Below, in pieces: positions 47,861-56,288 of a DNA stretch of 64,000 nucleotides (the stretch's first letter is position 1; each line of letters starts with the position of its first letter). The DNA is taken from assembly GCF_038069945.1 (NCBI RefSeq), contig NZ_JBBPEV010000007.1, forward strand, positions 1 through 64,000, written 5' to 3'. The DNA is from Aquabacterium sp. A3 (GTDB lineage: Bacteria > Pseudomonadota > Gammaproteobacteria > Burkholderiales > Burkholderiaceae_C). The notes beneath the pieces are model-generated. The model was given only the letters and a program-made list of their open reading frames with translations. It had not been told where the DNA came from and searched no databases. The translations under genes were made by a program, and so were the position numbers.

Positions 47861-48439
47861 ATGCCGAAACAGATCCTGGTGGTGCTGGGCCACCCCCGAG
47901 TCGACAGCCTGTGCGGGGCCCTGGCCCAGCACTACATTGATGGCGCCCGCGCGGCCGGGCACGAGGTGCGGGTGCTGCGCCTGGCCGAGCTGCGCTTCGA
48001 CCCCATCCTGCATGGCGGCTACCAGGGCAGCCAGCCGCTGGAGCCCGATCTGGCGGCGGCCCGCGAGGCCATCACCGCCGCCCAGCATCTGGTGTGGGTG
48101 TACCCGCTGTGGTGGGGCGGCATGCCGGCCTTGGTGAAGGGCTTCATCGACCGGGTGTTTTTGCCGGGCTTTGCCTTCAAGTACCGCCAGGGCAGCCCCT
48201 TGTGGGATCGCCTGCTGACCGGCCGCAGCGCCGAGCTGCTGGTGACCATGGATTCGCCCCCGTGGTACTTCCGGCTGGTGAACCGCATGCCCGGCCACCA
48301 CCAGATGCGCAAGACCATTTTGCAGTTCAGTGGCATCACGCCGGTGCGCATCCACAGTTTTGGTTCGGTCAAGGGCTCGACGCCCGAGCGGCGCCAGGCC
48401 TGGCTGCAAAAAGCCCTGGCCCTGGGGCGTGCCGCCTGA
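47861..48439 (+). CDS. NAD(P)H-dependent oxidoreductase, flavodoxin-fold (NQO1/KefF-like)
   Basis: 192 aa from ATG 47861. The FMN/FAD-binding start is ILVVLGHPRVDSLCGALAQH. HLVWVYPLWWGGMPALVKGF near 75 and VFLPGFAFKY near 97 are hallmarks of the NQO1-like family that reduces quinones with two electrons. The C-terminal half MPGHHQMRKTILQFSGI is also typical. Divergent from a TetR repressor, from which it is probably derepressed under quinone or electrophile stress. Confidence 0.92.
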   Translation: MPKQILVVLGHPRVDSLCGALAQHYIDGARAAGHEVRVLRLAELRFDPILHGGYQGSQPLEPDLAAAREAITAAQHLVWVYPLWWGGMPALVKGFIDRVFLPGFAFKYRQGSPLWDRLLTGRSAELLVTMDSPPWYFRLVNRMPGHHQMRKTILQFSGITPVRIHSFGSVKGSTPERRQAWLQKALALGRAA

Positions 48440-48483
48440 GCTTGTTAAGCTGGGGTCTGGATCGCTTTCAGCCGGAGCCCCTG

Positions 48484-49401
48484 ATGCCTGACGCCCCCCA
48501 CGATGCCCCTGAGGCCACCGCCTACACCCCGCCCAAGGTCTGGACCTGGAAGCAGGGCAACGGCGGCCAGTTTGCCAACATCAACCGGCCCGTCGCCGGG
48601 GCCACGCACGAGGCTGAGTTGCCCGTGGGGCGCCACCCCTTGCAGCTGTACTCGCTGGGCACGCCCAATGGCGTGAAGGTGACGGTGATGCTCGAAGAGC
48701 TGCTGGCCGCCGGTCACACGGGGGCCGAGTACGACGCCTGGCTCATCCCCATCAACACGGGCGCCCAGTTTGGCAGCGGCTTTGTGGCGGTGAACCCCAA
48801 CAGCAAGATCCCGGCGCTGCTGGACCGCAGCCCCGTGGCGCAGGGGGGCGAGCCGATCCGCGTGTTCGAGTCGGGCGCCATCCTGATGCACCTGGCCGAG
48901 AAGTTCGGGGCCTTTTTGCCCACCGCGCCAGCGGCGCGGGCCGAGTGCCTGTCGTGGTTGTTCTGGCAGATGGGCAGCGCGCCGTTTCTGGGCGGGGGCT
49001 TTGGGCACTTTTATGCCTACGCGCCGGTCAAGATCGAATACGCGATCGACCGCTACGCCATGGAGGTCAAGCGCCAGCTGGACGTGTTGAACCGCCTGCT
49101 GGCCGAGCGCCGCTACCTGATCGGCGACGACTACACCATCGCCGACATGGCCGTGTGGCCCTGGTACGGTGCCCTGGTGAAGGGCCAGTTGTACGAGGCC
49201 GGCGAGTTCTTGCAGGTGCACGAGTACACCCATGTGCAGCGCTGGGCCGATGAGATCGCGCAGCGCCCGGCCGCGCGCCGAGGCCGCATGGTCAACCGTG
49301 TCTGGGGTGAGCCGTCCAGTCAGCTTCATGAGCGTCATGAGGCCAGCGATTTTGAGACGAAGACCCAGGATCGCCTGGCGCCGCAGACGCCGGCTGTTTG
49401 A
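48484..49401 (+). CDS. yghU: Glutathione S-transferase, YghU type
   Basis: 305 aa. The family (Nu class) has disulfide-bond reductase and peroxidase activity with glutathione. VWTWKQGNGGQFANINRPVA near 20 is the YghU signature that binds two glutathiones. The thioredoxin-like half has LYSLGTPNGVKVTVMLEEL and NPNSKIPALLD; the helical half has YLIGDDYTIADMAVWPWYG near 218. Starts 44 bases after the reductase gene and may be cotranscribed with it as part of an electrophile response. Its last 110 bases overlap an antisense frame. Confidence 0.93.
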   Translation: MPDAPHDAPEATAYTPPKVWTWKQGNGGQFANINRPVAGATHEAELPVGRHPLQLYSLGTPNGVKVTVMLEELLAAGHTGAEYDAWLIPINTGAQFGSGFVAVNPNSKIPALLDRSPVAQGGEPIRVFESGAILMHLAEKFGAFLPTAPAARAECLSWLFWQMGSAPFLGGGFGHFYAYAPVKIEYAIDRYAMEVKRQLDVLNRLLAERRYLIGDDYTIADMAVWPWYGALVKGQLYEAGEFLQVHEYTHVQRWADEIAQRPAARRGRMVNRVWGEPSSQLHERHEASDFETKTQDRLAPQTPAV

Positions 49402-49594
49402 GGCCCGCGTGGCCGGACCACCACCACAGCGCCAGGGGCAGCACCATGGGCGCGCTCAGCGCCACCACGCTGCCCAGCAGCGGCCCCACCAGGGGCAGCG
49501 GGGTGAGCAGGGTCTGGCCCAGCCAGCCCACGCCAAAACCGGCCAGAAAGGCCAGCAGCAGTCTCACTTCCAGTGGTTCAAGATGACGATGCAT
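49292..49594 (-). CDS. Possible small membrane protein overlapping yghU antisense
   Basis: 100 aa from ATG 49594 (an upstream start at 49696 is possible). Two hydrophobic segments, RLLLAFLAGFGVGWLGQTLL and LLGSVVALSAPMVLPLALWW, are joined by a Pro-Leu turn; the C-terminal third is hydrophilic and overlaps the 3' end of yghU for 110 bases on the opposite strand. The hydrophobic part lies entirely in non-overlapping DNA, which favours a real protein. No recognised family. Confidence 0.45.
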   Translation of the reverse strand: MHRHLEPLEVRLLLAFLAGFGVGWLGQTLLTPLPLVGPLLGSVVALSAPMVLPLALWWWSGHAGLKQPASAAPGDPGSSSQNRWPHDAHEADWTAHPRHG

Positions 49595-49723
49595 GGCCGC
49601 ACCCCCACACGAAACAGGCGGCGCACGCCACCGCCGGTGGCTGTCTGTGACTGCTGACAGCGCTTTGATTTCGACAGGATCTGGCGGGCTTGTCAAGCCA
49701 TTGGGATCGGTGGAACCAGGGTT

Positions 49724-51211
49724 TCAGTGCACGGCGTCGGCCGCCCACAGCACGGCCTCGTCGCGCCAGCGCGCAAAGTCGCCCGGGGGCAGGCCCTGGG
49801 CCTGGGCGATGCGCAGCAGGCGGTCGGCATCGCAGCGCTCCATGGCCAGCGCCAGCAGCATCCACGGGGCGTGAGGGCCCTGGCTGTGCAGCAGCACATC
49901 GGCCACGGCCTGGGGCACGGCCATGCGCTGCAGCAGGTCGTTCAGGGGTAGGCCCAGCAGGCGGTCCACGAACGACAGCAAGCCCACCAGAAAGAGCTCA
50001 TCGGCCTGGCCAGGCTGGCCGGGGCTGCTGTGCGCACGCCCCAGCTGCTCCATGAACCGCGCCCGCGTGAGGGCCATCTCCAGCAGGGCCAGGTCGTGGG
50101 GGCGTTCGCGCCCGCCGGCAAACAGCGACACCGACAACCAGCGGTACAGCGCATCGCGCCCCAGCACGGTCATGGCCTGGTCCAGGCTGCTCAGGGGCTG
50201 GCTCAGGCCAAAGGCCGGGCTGTTGACCATGGACAGCAGTTGCACGGCGATGCCCGGATCACGTTTGGCCAGCTCGGCCAGCGCGGCGTTGTCGGCGCCC
50301 TGGCGCACGGCCTGCAGCATGTCCATCAACACCAGGCGGCCCGGGGACACGGGCTCCTGCGCCCCGTGTTCGTCCAGCGTGGTGAGGAACGGGCCCATGA
50401 CGAGGTGGGCGCCCTGGGCCACGCACAGGCGCTGCTCTGCCCAGGTGCCCACGTCTTCGACAAGGACCTGCAGGTGGGGCTGGGTGCGGCGCAGGTGCTG
50501 CAGGCGCTGCTCGATCAGCTGCAGCGGGTCTTGCCGCAGCGACAGCACGATGTGGGTGAGCGCGGGGCTGAGCACCGACGGCTCCGGGGTGGCGCCCGTC
50601 CAGCGCAGGGCCACACCGGCGCCCCGTTGGCGCAGGGCCGGGGCGTGCGGGGCGTCAGCGGCCGCCAGTTGCACCACGGTGTGCTGCTGCACCAGGCCGC
50701 GCCAATCGCTGTCTTGCCACGGGTGCGGCCAGCCGCCTTGCAGGTCGATGAGCACCCAGCGGCGCTCGGCCTGGCGTTGCACCTGGCTGGCCATCAAGGC
50801 CTGCAGCAGGCCGGCATGGCCCTGGCCCGAGGTGGGCGCACCCACGCGGTGACCGGCCAGGCGACCGCGGTGGTCCAGCATTTCTTCGCGCAGCAACAAG
50901 GTGCTGCCGAACTGGCCGGGTGCGGGGCCGCTGGTCGCGGGCTGGCGGGGCGCAGGTTTGCTGGGCGCGCTGTCCCTGGCGGGCACGCGCACGCGGGCAT
51001 CCACCGGCAGCTTGCGGTGGGGTTGCAGCACCCCCAGCAGCGACAACAGAAACTTCAGCACGCGACTCCCTTGTGGGGTGCGGTTCACCGCCCCTTGGCC
51101 ACTGGAGTCGGCCGTGGGCGTGTCCTGCTTCAATCGCGGCAGCGGCTTGAGCGCCAATTGCGGCAGTACTTCGCACATCTGCCGGCGGATGGCGCCTGCC
51201 GCTGGGCTCAC
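49724..51211 (-). CDS. EAL-like/HDOD signal-transduction protein coupled to the globin gene
   Basis: 495 aa from a GTG at 51211 that overlaps the globin stop (GTGA). The N-terminal 100 residues are basic and Pro-rich. The middle (about 105-290) resembles an EAL phosphodiesterase fold of the YuxH type, but the EVL/ExL catalytic motif is not recognisable (LLLREEMLDHRGRLAGHRVG, VLVEDVGTW), so it is probably inactive. The C-terminal HDOD domain (295-490) has DPGIAVQLLSMVNSPAFGLS near 335. Such proteins act as regulatory adaptors. Being last in the NsrR-divergent operon suggests a role in nitrosative or redox signalling. Confidence 0.75.
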   Translation of the reverse strand: MSPAAGAIRRQMCEVLPQLALKPLPRLKQDTPTADSSGQGAVNRTPQGSRVLKFLLSLLGVLQPHRKLPVDARVRVPARDSAPSKPAPRQPATSGPAPGQFGSTLLLREEMLDHRGRLAGHRVGAPTSGQGHAGLLQALMASQVQRQAERRWVLIDLQGGWPHPWQDSDWRGLVQQHTVVQLAAADAPHAPALRQRGAGVALRWTGATPEPSVLSPALTHIVLSLRQDPLQLIEQRLQHLRRTQPHLQVLVEDVGTWAEQRLCVAQGAHLVMGPFLTTLDEHGAQEPVSPGRLVLMDMLQAVRQGADNAALAELAKRDPGIAVQLLSMVNSPAFGLSQPLSSLDQAMTVLGRDALYRWLSVSLFAGGRERPHDLALLEMALTRARFMEQLGRAHSSPGQPGQADELFLVGLLSFVDRLLGLPLNDLLQRMAVPQAVADVLLHSQGPHAPWMLLALAMERCDADRLLRIAQAQGLPPGDFARWRDEAVLWAADAVH

Positions 51212-51618
51212 ACGGTGGCGGCCGCATCCTTCATCACGGTCGACAGCACGGTGTAGGCCTCGGTCCAGGCCGCCTCCGTGTCCGCTGTGAAGGCATCACC
51301 CAGGCCCGCCCCCAGGGTCCACAACAAGGCCGCGCCGACGGTGCCGTAGTGCGCGTCCTTCACGCCGTAGGCCACGTGCCGCTTGCCCAGGTCCTGCACG
51401 GCGGGCACCAGGCTGTCGAGCTTTTCCAGGTTGGTCACGACGGTGTTGAGCATCATCATCAGCTTGCGCCCCTGCTCTTTGATGTCGCCCTTGAACAGGG
51501 GCTTGAGCGCAGGGTCCAGCTCGAAGAGCTTGCCGTAAAACAGCTCGGCGGCCTTCTCGCGGATGGGGACAACCTTTTGCCAGGAGGTCTGGATCAGGGC
51601 AACTTGTTCGGGGGTCAT
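51208..51618 (-). CDS. Single-domain globin (bacterial haemoglobin)
   Basis: 136 aa from ATG 51618, with AAGGAGAGC upstream. The globin fold is full length: QTSWQKVVPIREKAAELFYG at the start, the CD-region Phe in LKPLFKGD, and the proximal His in DLGKRHVAYGV near 85. Similar to Vitreoscilla-type and Hmp-type haem domains but without the reductase domain. It binds O2 and NO; downstream of cytochrome genes and opposite NsrR, NO dioxygenation or NO buffering is the likely job. Reduction could come from the operon flavoprotein (inference). Confidence 0.93.
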   Translation of the reverse strand: MTPEQVALIQTSWQKVVPIREKAAELFYGKLFELDPALKPLFKGDIKEQGRKLMMMLNTVVTNLEKLDSLVPAVQDLGKRHVAYGVKDAHYGTVGAALLWTLGAGLGDAFTADTEAAWTEAYTVLSTVMKDAAATV

Positions 51619-51653
51619 GGGGTGCTCTCCTTGAGCGGTGGGATGGGTGAAGG

Positions 51654-52010
51654 TCAGGGCTGGCCGCCTGCGACGGCCAGCATGTAGTCGAGTGCCATGG
51701 CGACCTCGGCGTCGCTGAGCTGGTCGTTGCCCCCGCGCGGCGGCATCATGCTGCCGTCGGGGCCAAAAAAGCCTTTCAGCGCATGACGCAGCAAGGTGTC
51801 GCGGCCCTTGGCCAGGCGGGGGGCCCAGGCCTGGCGGTCCAGCACGGGCGGGGCGCCGGCCAGGCCGTCGCCGTGGCAGCCCACGCAGGTGCCCATCCAC
51901 ACCGATCGCTGGGCTTCGAGCCCCGCGATGACGGGAAACTCTTCGGCGTGGACGGCACCGCTCAGGGCCATGAGCGCGGTCAGCCAGGCGGCGATGCGGG
52001 CGCGGCGCAT
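51654..52010 (-). CDS. Small periplasmic c-type cytochrome
   Basis: 118 aa from ATG 52010. Signal peptide to about residue 22 (AWLTALMALSGAVHAEE), one haem site CVGCHGDG near 42, and distal Met ligand candidates in GSMMPPRGGND near 88. The pattern LSDAEVAMALDYML is typical of class I cytochrome c domains. It begins one base after the stop of the Tll0287-type gene. A diffusible electron shuttle of the operon is likely. Confidence 0.9.
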   Translation of the reverse strand: MRRARIAAWLTALMALSGAVHAEEFPVIAGLEAQRSVWMGTCVGCHGDGLAGAPPVLDRQAWAPRLAKGRDTLLRHALKGFFGPDGSMMPPRGGNDQLSDAEVAMALDYMLAVAGGQP

Positions 52011-52011
52011 G

Positions 52012-52581
52012 TCATTGCACCGGCACACGGATGACGACGCCACCCATGGTCTGGCCGATCTTGAAGTCGTTGCGCGGCGAGTCCTTGTGGTCGTTGTGGC
52101 AGGTGATGCAGGCCGGGGCCACGGCGCGGTCGGCGTACACGGCGGTGAAGTACTTCTTGCCGCCCAGCACTTCTTCCTTGTAGTAGGCCTTGGTGGGGTT
52201 GTCGGCCACGTACTGCAGGCCTTCTTTTTCAGCGGGGGTGCGGGGTGCGTTCTGTTTGTTGATGGGCCACAGCGACTGCAGCGAGTAGCTGAAGCTCTTG
52301 TTGGTCTTGGCCACTTCTTCAGCACCGAAGCGGAACATCTGTGCGGGCAGCACCAGGGCCTTGTCGTCCTTCCAGTGCTCGCTGGCCTTGATGATCTTTT
52401 CTTCGTTTTGCAGGCGGTTGACGATGAGCTTGGTGTAGACCGTGCGGTCGGCCGACATGACGGCGTGCAGCGCGTCGGTCATCATCTGCGGGGTGATGCC
52501 CTGGGCCAGCGCCGGCGTGGCGCAGGCCATGGCCGTGGCGGCCATCAGCGTGTGGGGGATGAAGCGGAATCGACGGGACAT
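52012..52581 (-). CDS. Tll0287-like haem protein (DUF3365)
   Basis: 189 aa. Signal peptide to about residue 27 (ATAMACATPALAQG). The DUF3365/Tll0287 domain has a PAS-like fold, with one haem attachment site near the C-terminus (APACITCHNDHKDSPRNDFK). MGGVVIRVPV closes the domain. Family members bind haem c in the periplasm and are proposed redox or gas sensors. Located between the multihaem and small cytochromes, it could sense or pass electrons; the exact role is unknown. Confidence 0.88.
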   Translation of the reverse strand: MSRRFRFIPHTLMAATAMACATPALAQGITPQMMTDALHAVMSADRTVYTKLIVNRLQNEEKIIKASEHWKDDKALVLPAQMFRFGAEEVAKTNKSFSYSLQSLWPINKQNAPRTPAEKEGLQYVADNPTKAYYKEEVLGGKKYFTAVYADRAVAPACITCHNDHKDSPRNDFKIGQTMGGVVIRVPVQ

Positions 52582-52624
52582 GGCAAGCTCCTGGTGAGGG
52601 TGGGAAGGGACGGGGGGAGAGAAC

Positions 52625-54127
52625 TCATGGGGCGTTGGGCTGCTCCGCAGCGCGTCGCTCGCGGAAGGCGATGTCCTTGTCCACCGCCATCTGGATGCTC
52701 TTGTGCACGGCCGCGGGCTGGCCTGTGAAGTTGCGGGCCACCAGGGCCGGGTCGGACAGCGCGTCCAGGCTGAAGCCCAGGCCGTGGCAGCTCATGCACA
52801 CGGGGCGGGCCATCTTGCTGAAGGGTCGCATGGTGGCGCTCTGGTTGTGCTGCACGCCGATGCGGCTGCTGAACTCGCCTTCGAAGCGCTCGCGGGGCAT
52901 GTGGCAGGTGGCGCAGGTCACGCCCGAGCCGGCGGGCAGCTCGCCGGCCAGCTCTTTGCGCATCAGGGCAAAGTGAGGCGAGTCTTTGAACGATCGGGTG
53001 TGCTGGTCGTTGTGGCAGGTCATGCAGGCGTCCACCGATGCCTTGATGCCGGTGTTGAACTCGTGAGAGCCATGGCAGCTCACGCAGCTGAGGGCCTGGT
53101 GGCCGGCCGAGGCCTTCATGGGCAGGCGCGCATCGCCCACCCGCATGGCGTCCAGACCCACCAGCTGGCGCATGCCGTGCAGCCCCTGGGTGAAGCCCTT
53201 GACCTCATCGGCGTGGCAGGCCACACAGGCTTGCGGCATGCTGGGCTTGCGAATCCAGTGCTGGCTGTCGGCGCTCCAGCGGGCCAGGGCCTGGGCGTCC
53301 AGCTGCCCTTCGGGGGGCGGTGCCAGGTGGCAGGCACTGCAGTTGACGCCGGCACGGGCGTGTGAGGTGTCCAGTGCGCCAGCGTGCGCCTTGGCCAGCG
53401 CGCCTTGTGCCCAGTCGGTGGGGGCGTCGGCCTGGGTGGGGCTCAGCGGTTCGAACGGAAAACGCTCTGCCGGGTAGCTGCTCAGGCCTTGCAAGGCCTC
53501 GACGAGGTTGTCCAGCCCGGGCACGGCCGCCGTGGCCTTGATGGCAGGGTCGCTGGCGTGCTTGAGCAGAAAGTCTTCGTACAGGGCGCGGTTGTCGTGG
53601 TAGTTGTGGCAGTCGGTGCAGCCCTCGAAGTCGAAGTCCTTGTGGCTGGGCGGCATCTCTTCAGGCCCGGCGTGGCAGTGAAAGCAGAAGTCCTTGGGTT
53701 GCGTCACGCCCATGGCCAGCGTCATCTGCGGCTTGTGCTCGGCGTGGCAGGTGATGCACTGCAGGGCGTCGATCTTGTCGAGTCGAAAGGCGTTGCGGGG
53801 GTCTTCGAACTTGCGTGCCGGGTGTTTGTCGTTGGCTTCTTCAAGGGCCTTGCCATGGCAGTTGATGCAGGCGTTTTGCAGCACCGGCCCCTGCCCGAAG
53901 GCATCGCCGTGGCAGCTGGCGCAGGCCATCTCGATCTGGTGGTGGGCGTGTGTGGTCTGCCCGGGCAGCAGCGCCACCCGCAGGGGCATGGCCAGGGGCT
54001 CGTCGGCGCGCTGGTGCGTGCTCAGGGCCCAGGCCGCGTAAGCGCCCAGGCCGGCCATGAGGGCCAGCCACAGCCACCACAGGCGGTGGCGTCGGCGGGC
54101 GGGGTCGGAAGGGGTGGGCGTGCTCAT
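52625..54127 (-). CDS. Membrane-anchored undecahaem c-type cytochrome
   Basis: 500 aa. An uncleaved N-terminal anchor (WWLWLALMAGLGAYAAWAL) is followed by eleven CxxCH haem sites, in order CASCH, CINCH, CITCH, CFHCH, CTDCH, CSACH, CVACH, CVSCH, CMTCH, CATCH and CMSCH. The first five are dense (about residues 69-170). After a haem-free linker of about 100 residues, six more follow. The middle part resembles NapC/NrfH-type and cytochrome c552-like modules, but I cannot assign it to a characterised reductase. It lies ten bases after the flavoprotein gene, which could feed it electrons. Confidence 0.9.
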   Translation of the reverse strand: MSTPTPSDPARRRHRLWWLWLALMAGLGAYAAWALSTHQRADEPLAMPLRVALLPGQTTHAHHQIEMACASCHGDAFGQGPVLQNACINCHGKALEEANDKHPARKFEDPRNAFRLDKIDALQCITCHAEHKPQMTLAMGVTQPKDFCFHCHAGPEEMPPSHKDFDFEGCTDCHNYHDNRALYEDFLLKHASDPAIKATAAVPGLDNLVEALQGLSSYPAERFPFEPLSPTQADAPTDWAQGALAKAHAGALDTSHARAGVNCSACHLAPPPEGQLDAQALARWSADSQHWIRKPSMPQACVACHADEVKGFTQGLHGMRQLVGLDAMRVGDARLPMKASAGHQALSCVSCHGSHEFNTGIKASVDACMTCHNDQHTRSFKDSPHFALMRKELAGELPAGSGVTCATCHMPRERFEGEFSSRIGVQHNQSATMRPFSKMARPVCMSCHGLGFSLDALSDPALVARNFTGQPAAVHKSIQMAVDKDIAFRERRAAEQPNAP

Positions 54128-54137
54128 GGCGGGGGGC

Positions 54138-56156
54138 TCAATACCAGTACGACTTCAGGATGTGCAGGGCCAGCAGCAGGGGCACGGGCCACGACAGGAG
54201 GATGTGCCCCCAGGTGGACACGCGGCGCCAGCGGCCCACCAGGGCCGGCGACAGGCGGTGCTGCCAGGCGGTGACCGCCGCCGCCGTCACGCCCAGCAGG
54301 GCCAGGCCCAGAAAGCACAGCATCAGGGCGGCGTCGGCCCGCGCACCCAGGCGGGCGCCGGTGTGCACCATCAAGCCCGCCAGGGCGACGGCCCCCAGCA
54401 GGGTGTGCATCAGCCGCCAGCCGTCGAACGAGCCCCAGCGCCGCGCCAGGTCGGCCCGCTTGCGCAGGCTCATCACCAGGCCCACGGCCGTGAGGGCCAG
54501 CACGCTGTAGCCGGTCCATTGCTTGAGTGACCCGTCGGTCCACAGGCGATGCCAACGGGGGGCGTCTTGCACCGTGTCCCAGTAGACGATGCCGGGCACC
54601 AGCAGCAACAGCAGGGCCAGCAGCCCGGCCAGCACCGTGCCGGTGGCCAGGCTGCGCCAGGCTGGCAGGGCGGGCAGTTGCACCGGCCGGCCGGTGCTGC
54701 CGGCCACCAGCTCGGTCATCAAGGGTTTGCAGCTGCCACACACGGTGCCTGCGCGGGTGCAGGTCGACAGCGATTCCACGCTGTCGCAGCCCTGGGCCAT
54801 GGCTTCACCCAGCTGGCCACGGCTGATCTGGTTGCACTGGCAGACGATGGTGTCGGCTGTCCAGGCCAGCACGCTGTCTTCGGCGTCGTCGGCCCAGAAG
54901 CGGCCTTGCCGCCGCAGCCGGCGCACCTGCCAGGGCCACAGCCAGCGCTGGGCCAGCACCGCTTCTTGCAGGCGGCCAAGGTGCGGCACCTCGCCCACGG
55001 CGGCCAGGCCCACCATCTTGTGTTCATGCAGCGCCACCGTGAGGTGCGTGCCGGCGAGGGGGTCTGCACGGCGGATGAGCTGCAGGGGCTTGCCAAACAG
55101 ATCGGCGTCCAGCACGCCGACCGAACACACCGGCACGCCGGCCACCTTCAGCCGGGTGGCCGTGACCGTGCCTTCATAGTGGGCCTCGCCTCCCAGCGCG
55201 GTGTGAACGGCCACGCCGGCCTGCTCCAGCCCCGGGGCCACCAGGCCATGCACTTCGCCGCGGTGCTCGGCGCATTCGCCGATGGCCAGCACGTCGGGGT
55301 GGCTGGTGCGCATGCGGTCGTCCACACGGATGCCGCGCCCCACCGAGAGGCCGGCGTCCAGCGCCAGCGCGGTGTTGGGCACGATGCCCGCGGCGATGAG
55401 CACCGTGTCGGCCTCCACCACGGTGCCATCGCGCAGTTCCACCCCGGTGACCTGCCCCTGGCCACGCAGGCGCTTGACGGCCACGCCGGTGATCACCCGC
55501 ATGCCCAACTGCTCCAGCCGTGTTTGCAGCGCCTGCGCGGCCGAGGTGTCCAGCTGCCGGGCCATCAGGCGGGGCGCCTGCTCGATGATGGTGACCTGGG
55601 TGTTGAGGCGCTGCATGGCCCGTGCGGCCTCGATGCCTAGCAGCCCACCACCCAGCACGACGGTGTGCCGGCTGCTGACCTGTCGGGCCATCAGGGCGTG
55701 CGCGTCAGACAGGTCCCGGAAAGCGAACACATGGGCCTGCCCCACGCCAGGCACGTCGGGCACCCGGGCCCGTGAGCCCAGGGCCAGCACCAGGGTGCTG
55801 AAGGGCTGTACGCGCCCGAACTGGTCGTGCACCTCGCGGGCGTCCAGGTCGATGTGGGTGATTTCGTGGTGCAGCCGCGTGTCCACCTGCGCTGTTTCTG
55901 GCAGCGCCAGCCCCTCGGTGAGCGATGACCAATCGGTCAAGCCCTGCAGGAAGGACGACAGCTGCACGCGGTTGTAAGGCGCCCACGGCTCGCGGCCATA
56001 AACGACGATGGGGCAGTGAGGGTCGCGCTCGTGCAGTCCCTGCACGAACCGCACCCCCACCGGCCCGGTGCCCACGACCACCACCGGCGCATCGGGCCGG
56101 GCCGGTGCGGCCTGCCGATCTGCGGGGTGAAAGCTGAGGGTGGCGCTGGAGGTCAT
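54138..56156 (-). CDS. NirB-like FAD oxidoreductase with BFD iron-sulfur domain fused to a membrane domain
   Basis: 672 aa from ATG 56156; an ATG at 56207 would add 17 residues, and neither has a clear ribosome-binding site. FAD motif VVVVGTGPVGVRFVQGL, NAD motif TVVLGGGLLGIEAARAM and DVLAIGECAEHRG form a NirB/NasB-like reductase module (to about 390). A BFD-type [2Fe-2S] domain follows: IVCQCNQISRG and CTRAGTVCGSCKPL. The last 170 residues carry about four to five membrane segments with His residues, resembling a cytochrome b or ferric-reductase-type domain. The fusion would move NAD(P)H electrons into or across the membrane. First gene of the NsrR-divergent operon. Confidence 0.85.
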   Translation of the reverse strand: MTSSATLSFHPADRQAAPARPDAPVVVVGTGPVGVRFVQGLHERDPHCPIVVYGREPWAPYNRVQLSSFLQGLTDWSSLTEGLALPETAQVDTRLHHEITHIDLDAREVHDQFGRVQPFSTLVLALGSRARVPDVPGVGQAHVFAFRDLSDAHALMARQVSSRHTVVLGGGLLGIEAARAMQRLNTQVTIIEQAPRLMARQLDTSAAQALQTRLEQLGMRVITGVAVKRLRGQGQVTGVELRDGTVVEADTVLIAAGIVPNTALALDAGLSVGRGIRVDDRMRTSHPDVLAIGECAEHRGEVHGLVAPGLEQAGVAVHTALGGEAHYEGTVTATRLKVAGVPVCSVGVLDADLFGKPLQLIRRADPLAGTHLTVALHEHKMVGLAAVGEVPHLGRLQEAVLAQRWLWPWQVRRLRRQGRFWADDAEDSVLAWTADTIVCQCNQISRGQLGEAMAQGCDSVESLSTCTRAGTVCGSCKPLMTELVAGSTGRPVQLPALPAWRSLATGTVLAGLLALLLLLVPGIVYWDTVQDAPRWHRLWTDGSLKQWTGYSVLALTAVGLVMSLRKRADLARRWGSFDGWRLMHTLLGAVALAGLMVHTGARLGARADAALMLCFLGLALLGVTAAAVTAWQHRLSPALVGRWRRVSTWGHILLSWPVPLLLALHILKSYWY

Positions 56157-56233
56157 GGGGCGGCAGTCCGGGGCGGATGGGGCACTGGACTGCAAAGCGC
56201 GTGCCATTCAAATCAAGTCAAATAGACATTGGC

Positions 56234-56288
56234 GATGCATGTTTGGCACCGAATGTGTGAAAACATGCACCAAGGATGAATGTTTGGG
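56234..56288. promoter_or_regulatory. Repeat-rich intergenic region, candidate NsrR operator
   Basis: Between the divergent flavoprotein and nsrR genes lie an inverted repeat TGCATGTTT/AAACATGCA (56236-56244 and 56261-56269) and a direct repeat, GATGCATGTTTGG (56234-56246) and GATGAATGTTTGG (56275-56287), 41 bases apart. NsrR half-sites in other proteobacteria are of the form ATGCATTT, so these ATGCATGTTT copies are good candidates. The position would allow control of both divergent transcripts. Confidence 0.5.

Noticed and set aside
56200..56230. FNR/CRP-type site suggested by TTGACTTGATTTGA on the minus strand upstream of the flavoprotein
   Set aside because: The TTGA units are direct and not inverted with the four- or six-base gap FNR needs, so the match is superficial.
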